Shown here: positions 13,627 through 19,159 of the stretch, piece after piece | How positions within the stretch are numbered: position 1 is the stretch's first letter | How the letters are laid out: the number at the start of each line of letters is the position of its first letter | Assembly (NCBI GenBank): GCA_003695285.1 | Contig: RFIL01000012.1 | Span: forward strand, 1 to 21,523 | Direction of reading: 5' to 3' | Origin: Calditrichota bacterium | GTDB lineage: Bacteria > Calditrichota > Calditrichia > RBG-13-44-9 > J075 | Length of the DNA: 21,523 nucleotides | The notes under the pieces: model-generated | The model's input: the letters and a program-made list of their open reading frames with translations, nothing else | The model's database searches: none | What the model was told of the DNA's origin: nothing | Translations under genes and position numbers: made by a program

Positions 13627-14079
13627 ATGAACATGGATGTCAAAGAAAATATTCGAAAGCGTTTGAATCGTGCACTTCGTTCCAAGTATGATGTCTTGAT
13701 CGTTGATGACAACCAGGAACAAGCTAATTTGACAAAGCTCTTGATTGAAGAGTATGGCTTTAAAGCACAATTCTTAACGGATAGTTCCAAAGCGTTGGAA
13801 AAAATACAAAGTGACCAGCCATCTGTTGTGATTCTGGATTTAATGATGCCTGAATTAGATGGACTGAGATTATGCAGACAGATTAAGACTTCCAAAGATA
13901 CCTACAAAACAAAGGTGATCATCTATTCCGGAAAGATGTATGATTCAGATCGGCGGAAAGCCATTCAATTCGGAGCAGATGCGTTTTTTGTTAAGCCAAC
14001 TCGTGCCAATCGCTTGATTTCCAAGATTAAAGAGTTGCTTCCTTCGACAACATATCAAAATGAACCCTGTCATAATTAA
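13627..14079 (+). CDS. Single-domain response regulator (CheY-like receiver)
   Basis: The 150-residue protein is essentially one receiver domain with a short basic N-terminal extension (residues 1-20). The acidic pocket is D27-D28 (DVLIVDDNQEQ). The phosphoacceptor is D71 in VVILDLMMPELDG. The conserved Ser lies in VIIYSGKM and the Lys in DAFFVKPT. There is no DNA-binding output domain. It presumably signals by protein contact, perhaps with the hydrolase encoded next, whose start overlaps its 3' end by 20 bases. No histidine kinase is in the window. GGGAG precedes the ATG by 7 bases. A further in-frame ATG two codons later cannot be ruled out as the start. Confidence 0.9.
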   Translation: MNMDVKENIRKRLNRALRSKYDVLIVDDNQEQANLTKLLIEEYGFKAQFLTDSSKALEKIQSDQPSVVILDLMMPELDGLRLCRQIKTSKDTYKTKVIIYSGKMYDSDRRKAIQFGADAFFVKPTRANRLISKIKELLPSTTYQNEPCHN

Positions 14080-14971
14080 ATTTTGGGGAGTTCGAGGATC
14101 AATACCGACGCCGGGACCTCGAACTCTTCGCTATGGCGGCAACACCGCTTGTGTGGAGATTACCTTTCCGGATACTCCTCGTTTTATTATAGACGCAGGA
14201 TCTGGTATCCGGGAATTAGGAAAAGAATTGCTGAGCATTCAACAACCCGTAGAGGCTTATATTTTTTTGAGCCATTTTCACTGGGACCACATTCAGGGAT
14301 TGCCCTTTTTTAAACCGGCCTTTGAACCCGGAAACAAATTTATCATTTTTGGATGCGACGAGCCCAATGTTCCTTTAGATCAAATCATTTCTATTCAAAT
14401 GAATCCAATCTACTTTCCGGTTGCTATTGAAGATATGCGCTCAGAGATCGAATTTCGTACCATCGCTGAAGAAAATTTTAACCTCAATGGGGTCAATGTT
14501 CAAACAAAGTATCTCAATCATCCCGGATACACTCTGGGGTTTCGATTCCAATATGACCATAAATCCATCGTATACCTCAGTGATAATGAACCTTTTTTAC
14601 AGAATCAAATTGTTCATCGATTACCGAAACATCGAGAAGAAAGTTTAGAATCACGTTTCGAAACCTTTGTGGAAGACAAAGAGAAAGAGTTGATTGAATT
14701 TTTAGCGAATGCTGATGTTTTGATTCACGATGCTCAGTATTTTCCGGATGAGTATAAGAAAAGAATCCGGTGGGGTCATTCACCATATACCTATGCAGTA
14801 GATCTGGCCGTAAAGGGCAAGGTTAAAGAGTTGATATTATTTCACCACGATCCAGATCATGATGATGAGACAGTGGATAAAATTGAACAGCTTAGCCAGG
14901 AACGTTTAAGACAAGCTGATTACCCGATAAAATGTAGTGCCGCCCGAGAGGGAATGGAGATAGAAATATAG
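14060..14971 (+). CDS. Metallo-beta-lactamase-fold hydrolase
   Basis: The 303-residue protein begins MNPVIIKFWGVRGSIPTPGP then LRYGGNTACVEI, the typical start of an MBL-fold subgroup related to the PhnP and cyclic phosphodiesterase branches. Metal ligands are H72, H74, D76 and H77 in LSHFHWDHIQGLPF. The later His and Asp are in LNHPGYTLG and VYLSDNE. A lid region HDAQYFPDEYKKRIRWGHS precedes ILFHHDPDHDD, the last metal-binding stretch. It is cytosolic, with no signal peptide. The substrate cannot be deduced; a phosphodiester or cyclic nucleotide is a reasonable guess from relatives. Co-translation with a lone receiver domain suggests phosphorylation-controlled activity, which is inference. 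The gene converges on fumC, and a nested inverted repeat follows 16 bases after the stop. Confidence 0.85.
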   Translation: MNPVIIKFWGVRGSIPTPGPRTLRYGGNTACVEITFPDTPRFIIDAGSGIRELGKELLSIQQPVEAYIFLSHFHWDHIQGLPFFKPAFEPGNKFIIFGCDEPNVPLDQIISIQMNPIYFPVAIEDMRSEIEFRTIAEENFNLNGVNVQTKYLNHPGYTLGFRFQYDHKSIVYLSDNEPFLQNQIVHRLPKHREESLESRFETFVEDKEKELIEFLANADVLIHDAQYFPDEYKKRIRWGHSPYTYAVDLAVKGKVKELILFHHDPDHDDETVDKIEQLSQERLRQADYPIKCSAAREGMEIEI

Positions 14972-14987
14972 ACCCGAATTAAAAAAT

Positions 14988-15057
14988 GGCAGGCAGGTGC
15001 CGTTCACCTGTGAGGCCCTTAGCGGATGAGGACCTCCGAGCGGACTACCTGCCTGCC
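14988..15057 (+). repeat. Nested inverted repeat between convergent genes, probable terminator for the hydrolase gene
   Basis: GGCAGGCAGGT (14988-14998) and ACCTGCCTGCC (15047-15057) form a perfect 11-base-pair outer stem. Inside, CAGGTG-CCGTT-CACCTG (14994-15010) makes an alternative 6-base-pair hairpin that shares CAGGT with the outer stem, so the two compete. The remaining loop holds an imperfect tandem repeat, TGAGGCCCTTAGCGGA (15011-15026) and TGAGGACCTCCGAGCGGA (15027-15044). An A6 tract precedes and a T-rich stretch (GGTTTATTTT) follows, which fits bidirectional termination. No second copy occurs in the window. Confidence 0.6.
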
Positions 15058-15084
15058 GGTTTATTTTCCACCCTTTCCAGCATT

Positions 15085-15116
15085 AAAAAAGGTGCGATGA
15101 ACAAATCACCGCACCT
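15085..15116 (-). terminator. Intrinsic terminator of fumC
   Basis: On the minus strand, AGGTGCG (15116-15110) pairs with CGCACCT (15096-15090) across a 13-base loop that can add a TGA/TCA extension. Six T residues follow directly (15090-15085). It lies 27 bases past the fumC stop codon and is a textbook rho-independent terminator. Confidence 0.85.
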
Positions 15117-15142
15117 GTAAGTGAAAAAATATGTCTCTCTTA

Positions 15143-16540
15143 CTAAATGGGTTCAGTCATTGACCAGGGATCCAGAACTTTCTCCAATTTATCCTCAGGC
15201 AAAACCTTCTTCTCACGAGCAATTTCTCGAACCGTTCGACCGGTTTTGTAGGCTTCTTTCGCGATCTGGGCCGCCGCATCATATCCAATTTCCGGAGCCA
15301 GGGCGGTACACATGGCCAGACTCTGTTCAATCATGTCGTTAATCCGTTTTTCATTCGCTCGCAATCCCTGCACACATTTGTCATTAAACACCTCTACCGC
15401 ATTGGCAAGAAAAGTGATAGCTTCCAGCATATTCCGGGCCATCACCGGCATCATGACATTTAACTCAAAATTCCCATTCATGCCGCCAACAGCAATGGTG
15501 GCATCATTCCCGATAACCTGAGCACAGACCATGATCAGGGCTTCTGCCATCACCGGGTTGACTTTCCCGGGCATAATGGAAGAACCGGGCTGAACCTCCG
15601 GTAGAAGGAGCTCTCCGATACCGCAACGGGGTCCCGATCCTAACCAGCGAATATCATTTGCTATTTTCATCAAGCTTACTGCGACCGTCCGGATAGCACC
15701 ACTGGCTTCCACATACGCATCTTTCGCTGCCTGCGCTTCAAAATGGTTTTCTGCTTCCCGAAAACTGATACCGGTCATCTGGGAGATCTTCTCAGCCATT
15801 CGTTTTCCAAATTCATGGTGGGTATTAATACCGGTTCCCACTGCCGTTCCGCCGATGGCCAACTCGGAGAGGTGTTTCTTCGCCCCTTCAATGCGTCGAA
15901 TCCCATGCTCTACCATACTTGCATAGCCACTGAACTCCTGCCCTAACCGTATGGGAGTGGCATCCTGAAGATGGGTGCGCCCAATTTTCACAATCTTATC
16001 AAATTCCTTACTTTTTGCCACCAGGGTTTGGTGAAGTTTTTTGAGCGCCGGCAATAGTTTTTCTTCAATATTCACCATGGCTGAGATATGCATGGCTGTG
16101 GGAATAACGTCATTACTGGATTGCCCACGATTGACATGATCATTGGGATGGACCGGTTTTCGATCCCCGATTTTTCCACCTAAAATTTCATTGGCTCGGT
16201 TAGAAATAACCTCGTTAGTATTCATATTCGTTGATGTTCCGGACCCGGTTTGAAAAATATCGACAACAAATTGGTCATCCAGCTTGCCATCGATTACTTC
16301 CTGAGCCGCCTGCATAATTGCATTGGCTAATTTTTCATCCAACAACCCCAGTTTCATATTCACTTCAGCAGCAGCATATTTGATGATGCCCAGTGCCTTA
16401 ATAAAAACTCGGGGAAAACGCAACCCGCTGATGGGGAAATTTTCCACCGCCCGCTGGGTCTGAGCACCCCAGTAGGCATTTTCAGGTACTTTCATTTCAC
16501 CCATAGAATCCTTCTCGATACGGTATTTAACGTCACTCAT
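15143..16540 (-). CDS. fumC: Class II fumarate hydratase FumC
   Basis: This oxygen-stable, iron-independent tetrameric enzyme interconverts fumarate and L-malate in the TCA cycle. The 465-residue length is normal. Key segments are the N-terminal MGEMKVPENAYWGAQTQRAV, TGSGTSTNMNTNEVISNRA, HPNDHVNRGQSSND, the GRTHLQDATP active-site histidine region, and the superfamily signature GSSIMPGKVNP at residues 319-329, whose mobile loop carries the catalytic serine. The aspartase and argininosuccinate lyase branches share the last signature, but the N-terminal and central motifs favour fumarase. GGAGG lies 4 bases before the ATG. It has its own promoter and terminator, so it is probably a single-gene transcript despite lying 103 bases downstream of amrS. 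Confidence 0.95.
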   Translation of the reverse strand: MSDVKYRIEKDSMGEMKVPENAYWGAQTQRAVENFPISGLRFPRVFIKALGIIKYAAAEVNMKLGLLDEKLANAIMQAAQEVIDGKLDDQFVVDIFQTGSGTSTNMNTNEVISNRANEILGGKIGDRKPVHPNDHVNRGQSSNDVIPTAMHISAMVNIEEKLLPALKKLHQTLVAKSKEFDKIVKIGRTHLQDATPIRLGQEFSGYASMVEHGIRRIEGAKKHLSELAIGGTAVGTGINTHHEFGKRMAEKISQMTGISFREAENHFEAQAAKDAYVEASGAIRTVAVSLMKIANDIRWLGSGPRCGIGELLLPEVQPGSSIMPGKVNPVMAEALIMVCAQVIGNDATIAVGGMNGNFELNVMMPVMARNMLEAITFLANAVEVFNDKCVQGLRANEKRINDMIEQSLAMCTALAPEIGYDAAAQIAKEAYKTGRTVREIAREKKVLPEDKLEKVLDPWSMTEPI

Positions 16541-16580
16541 AATGCCTCCTTTACCTGTTTTTTTGCTTTAAAATCCCTTA

Positions 16581-16610
16581 ATTTTACCAAACACAGACCC
16601 GCGTAAACAA
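16581..16610 (-). promoter_or_regulatory. Extended -10 promoter of fumC
   Basis: On the minus strand TTGTTT (16610-16605) and TAAAAT (16586-16581) are 18 bases apart. The -10 is preceded by TGG, the TGn extension. Transcription would start about 34 bases before the fumC ATG. It lies in the short gap after amrS, showing that fumC need not depend on that gene. Confidence 0.55.
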
Positions 16611-16643
16611 TACATCCATCACATCAACCTGGGATGAACAGGT

Positions 16644-17738
16644 TTAATCCAGTAGCCCATCAATTTTCATTTCACAATAAGGGCAAAATCCACCTTCATG
16701 CAACACATTTCGTAAAATGCGGTACCCAACCCGTTCGATAACGGGTTTATGACATCCCGGGCAATAAGTATTTTCAAATTGCCGAACACCACCGGGCAGG
16801 TTGCCCCCGTAAACGTATCGCAACCCTTCCTCATATCCTATTTCCGCCGCCCTGATGATGGTTCGGGGAGGTGTGGGGGGAGGAGATGTCATTTTGTAAT
16901 CAGGATGAAAGGCTGTTACGTGCCAGGGAATGGTCGGGGAGATGGATTTTATGAAACGTGCAATTTCTCGGATTTCAGTTTCGCTATCATTGAACCCCGG
17001 CACTATCAATGTCACAATCTCCAGCCAGAAGCCCATTTGAAACGTCATCCGGATACCTTCCAGAATCCGTTCCAATACTGCACCCAATTTGCGATAATTT
17101 TTATCCTGCATGGTTTTTAAATCAATATTAAATCCATCGACATGCTGTTGCAGGTATTCCAGCACTTCCCGGGTTACATTTCCATTGGATACATAGAGAC
17201 AGGTGAACCCTTCCCTTTTGGCTAATTGAAAAATCGCTTTCGCCCACTCCGATGTAATGAGAGGCTCATTATAGGAACTGGCAATACAACGGGAATGGGA
17301 CTGTTTTGCTAATGCCACTATTTGTTCCGGAGAAATCTCTTTGGGGGTGTAACCGGCACGAGAATCTCGCAGTGCCTGTGAGATATCCCAGTTCTGGCAG
17401 TAAGGACAATGCAGATCACATCCCAGCATTCCAAAAGTCATCGTTGAAGAACCGGGAAAAACATGATAAAAAGGTTTTTTCTCAGTTGGATCGTTATGTA
17501 ATGCCGCCACATACCCCCATGGGACTTTCAATTCACCGTTGTGATTAAACCGTATCTGGCAAATTCCCCTCTTTCCCTTTTTGATGAGACAATAATGACC
17601 ACAGGCATAACATCGCACCGTCTCCTTATCCACCTGCTCAAACAATTCACCCGTTTGAACAAGCCTGTCCAGTTTGGATGAAAGCGTACTACTACCGGAT
17701 ATTGGCGGCATAACATCCGAGTTTTTCTCAACCTTCAT
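16644..17738 (-). CDS. amrS: AmmeMemoRadiSam-system radical SAM enzyme AmrS
   Basis: The 364-residue protein has the radical SAM motif C107-x3-C111-x2-C114 in MLGCDLHCPYCQNWDISQ, which binds the 4Fe-4S cluster that cleaves S-adenosylmethionine. An N-terminal cysteine set (C43, C46, C50, C60: CYACGHYCLIKKGKRGICQI) and two C-terminal CxxC pairs (C326/C329, C352/C355) probably hold zinc or further clusters. The stretches IASSYNEPLI, VSNGNV, FNIDLKTM, IVTLIVPGFND, PWHVTAFHPDY and YVYGGNLPGG identify the AmrS subgroup, which in many genomes goes with MEMO1-like and AMMECR1-like genes. Neither partner is in this window. The ATG at 17738 is preferred because GGAG lies 9 bases upstream; an in-frame TTG at 17753 overlaps that region. 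The reaction is unknown. Confidence 0.9.
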   Translation of the reverse strand: MKVEKNSDVMPPISGSSTLSSKLDRLVQTGELFEQVDKETVRCYACGHYCLIKKGKRGICQIRFNHNGELKVPWGYVAALHNDPTEKKPFYHVFPGSSTMTFGMLGCDLHCPYCQNWDISQALRDSRAGYTPKEISPEQIVALAKQSHSRCIASSYNEPLITSEWAKAIFQLAKREGFTCLYVSNGNVTREVLEYLQQHVDGFNIDLKTMQDKNYRKLGAVLERILEGIRMTFQMGFWLEIVTLIVPGFNDSETEIREIARFIKSISPTIPWHVTAFHPDYKMTSPPPTPPRTIIRAAEIGYEEGLRYVYGGNLPGGVRQFENTYCPGCHKPVIERVGYRILRNVLHEGGFCPYCEMKIDGLLD

Positions 17739-17779
17739 AGACACTTTCTCCAATAGACTTTATCTAAAGCCCCTGATAA

Positions 17780-17845
17780 GATGTTGTTTTATACTCATCA
17801 GACAACATCAATAAAAAGTTATCTTTCTTTATTGATGAAATCAAT
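17780..17845 (-). promoter_or_regulatory. Chain of overlapping hairpins in the probable amrS leader
   Basis: In transcript order (minus strand) there are three perfect inverted repeats. A: ATTGAT-TTC-ATCAAT (17845-17831). B: CATCAATAAA-N12-TTTATTGATG (17837-17806), 10 pairs. C: GATGTTGT-N14-ACAACATC (17809-17780), 8 pairs. A and B share ATCAAT; B and C share GATG. B therefore excludes both A and C. This is the geometry of an attenuator or switch, although none is followed by a U-tract. The start of amrS is 42 bases beyond C. Confidence 0.45.
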
Positions 17846-17871
17846 GAAAATGAGTTTTTCCACCCTCCTTG

Positions 17872-17899
17872 AGTATAAAAATGAAGAATCTTCAAAAAA
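17872..17899 (-). promoter_or_regulatory. Possible promoter of amrS
   Basis: TATACT (17877-17872, minus strand) is a good -10. The -35 position 16 bases upstream is only a T6 tract (17899-17894). The spacer contains an 11-base palindrome, GAAGAATCTTC (17883-17893), which could be an operator. A transcript starting near 17865 would begin just before the hairpin chain. Confidence 0.3.
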
Positions 17900-17915
17900 T
17901 TGCCATAAGGCAATT
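17898..17915. repeat. Short perfect hairpin in the amrS-stress gene intergenic region
   Basis: AATTGCC-ATAA-GGCAATT is a perfect 7-base-pair stem with a 4-base loop. It borders the possible amrS promoter on its upstream side. No U-tract follows on either strand, so an operator is likelier than a terminator. Confidence 0.35.
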
Positions 17916-18154
17916 CAACTCCCGAGGATAAAACCATGAGTTGCGGGAATTGTTTATCGATATAATGTTTTTTTATCGCTTGGTGGTTTATACGGAATAG
18001 TAACAGATAAAAAACTTCAATAGCGCCAAAAATCATGGATCGAGCAGGTGATTTTAAAGTATATTTATTAGAAACGAAATCTACCGGTATTTGTTAGGTG
18101 TTGAGACCATTCAATCCCGGAGTAAATGGGATTTATCAATAGATAACCAATATT

Positions 18155-18161
18155 GGAGGAG
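18155..18161 (+). promoter_or_regulatory. Ribosome binding site fixing the ATG at 18168 of the stress gene
   Basis: GGAGGAG lies 6 bases before the ATG. An in-frame TTG at 18153 overlaps this site and cannot use it. The 10-base palindrome CCAATATTGG (18147-18156) overlaps its first two bases, so pairing or protein binding there could hide the site. Confidence 0.75.
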
Positions 18162-18167
18162 CCTGCC

Positions 18168-19082
18168 ATGAATATCAAAAATATTCTGGTTCCGGTAGAT
18201 TTTAGTGAGTATTCCAATAAAGCCCTGGAATACGCCTTATTGTGGGGAGAAACCTTCGGCGCTACCCTGACCATCCTTCACGTTAATACCGTTCTGCATG
18301 AAAGGTATGAGAAAGATAAACTGAAAGAGGAATATCGGGAAATTGTGGAAGAAGAAGAGAGGGAACTGCATTTATTATTATCCGAACATTTTAATGAACT
18401 GGCCAATCATCCGGTGGAAATCGAATATGATGTGATATCCGGCCGTTCTGCTGCCAATAGTATATTGGAATATCTCCACGCTCACCCCTTTGATTTAGTT
18501 GTCATGGGAACCCACGGGCGTACCGGGTTAAAACACGTTCTATTAGGAAGTGTAGCAGAAAAGGTGAGTCGTCTTTCTCCGGTTCCTGTAATTACTACCC
18601 ATCGTGAATTGCACCATCTGGAAGTTAAAAATATCCTTGTTCCGGTGGATTTTTCCGATTATTCAAAGCAAGTTACCCGAACCAGTGTGGAAATTGCCAG
18701 GCTATTCGAAGCTCACCTTCACCTGTTACATGTTTTTGAACACCCGAATGCTTCTCAATTTATGTGGATGCCGGAAAACGTTCGCTCTTTTTTCGATTTG
18801 AGCAGTGATTTACAACAGCGTCTCCTCAAAGCTCTCCAGAAATATCAGGATCCGTCGTATGATCGCTGGACACTCCGTGTAATTGAGGAAGGGCATGCTT
18901 ATCGGGAAATTATAAAGTATGCCGAAGAAAATCGGATTGATCTGATCATCATGGCGACCAGAGGATTCAATAAATTCGAATACTTCTGGATGTGGGGTAG
19001 CACCACTGAACGTGTCGTTCGACTGGCCCCCTGTCCTGTCATGTCAATTCGAAGCCGGGAGGCCCTGGAACAGGTAGCATGA
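18168..19082 (+). CDS. Tandem universal stress protein (two UspA domains)
   Basis: The 304-residue cytosolic protein holds two Usp domains. Domain 1 (about 1-147) starts MNIKNILVPVDFSEYSNKAL. It ends with the ATP-binding signature GTHGRTGLKHVLLGSVAEKV, a perfect G-x2-G-x9-G-S. Domain 2 (about 150-300) starts VKNILVPVDFSDYSKQV but its signature reads ATRGFNKFEYFWMWGSTTER: the first Gly is Ala and the spacing is ten, not nine. Domain 1 probably binds ATP, while domain 2 may bind weakly or serve dimer contacts. Domain 1 carries an acidic, Lys/Glu-rich insert near residues 45-70. Tandem Usp proteins are usually induced in stress or stationary phase; no regulatory site proves that here. The start follows GGAGGAG. 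The gene is divergent from amrS and convergent with the secreted-protein gene. Confidence 0.92.
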   Translation: MNIKNILVPVDFSEYSNKALEYALLWGETFGATLTILHVNTVLHERYEKDKLKEEYREIVEEEERELHLLLSEHFNELANHPVEIEYDVISGRSAANSILEYLHAHPFDLVVMGTHGRTGLKHVLLGSVAEKVSRLSPVPVITTHRELHHLEVKNILVPVDFSDYSKQVTRTSVEIARLFEAHLHLLHVFEHPNASQFMWMPENVRSFFDLSSDLQQRLLKALQKYQDPSYDRWTLRVIEEGHAYREIIKYAEENRIDLIIMATRGFNKFEYFWMWGSTTERVVRLAPCPVMSIRSREALEQVA

Positions 19083-19102
19083 CCCTGAGGACAGGCTACA
19101 AA

Positions 19103-19121
19103 GCCCCCTAAGAGGGGGGGC
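19103..19121. terminator. GC-rich hairpin between convergent genes (probable bidirectional terminator)
   Basis: GCCCCCT-AAG-AGGGGGGGC forms a strong stem with two unpaired G residues. It lies 20 bases after the stress-gene stop and 38 bases past the stop of the convergent gene. On the minus strand the stem is followed by TTTG, a short U-run. On the plus strand the following bases are only pyrimidine-rich (CTCTCTTTC). Confidence 0.55.
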
Positions 19122-19159
19122 ATTGCTCTCTTTCAATATCTCAACGCTAACAATCTGAG

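Larger units (their letters stand above)
17739..18167. other. 429-base divergent control region between amrS and the universal-stress gene
   Basis: The region is AT-rich and dense in inverted repeats: three overlapping hairpins at 17780-17845, GAAGAATCTTC at 17883-17893, AATTGCC-ATAA-GGCAATT at 17898-17915, AATCCC-N9-GGGATT near 18113, and CCAATATTGG at 18147-18156. A 90-codon minus-strand open frame at 17764-18036 lacks a ribosome site and recognisable similarity and is not called a gene. No clear promoter for the plus-strand stress gene was found. Confidence 0.55.

Noticed and set aside
13394..13630. A 78-codon plus-strand frame ahead of the response regulator
   Set aside because: It would need a TTG start with no ribosome site, begins right after a hairpin, and its product has no recognisable pattern. 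The response regulator has its own good start site.
15143..16540. Aspartate ammonia-lyase instead of fumarase
   Set aside because: The shared GSSIMPGKVNP signature allows it, but the N-terminal YWGAQTQRAVENF segment and the central motifs follow the class II fumarase pattern.
16626..16644. AACCTG-N7-CAGGTT hairpin at the 3' end of amrS as a terminator
   Set aside because: The stem is perfect but short, overlaps the stop codon, and has no U-tract after it on the minus strand. Too weak to call.
17764..18036. A 90-codon minus-strand open frame just upstream of amrS
   Set aside because: No ribosome site precedes its ATG, the sequence resembles no family I know, and it runs through the hairpin-rich control region. 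It is more likely leader sequence than a gene, though a lineage-specific peptide cannot be excluded.
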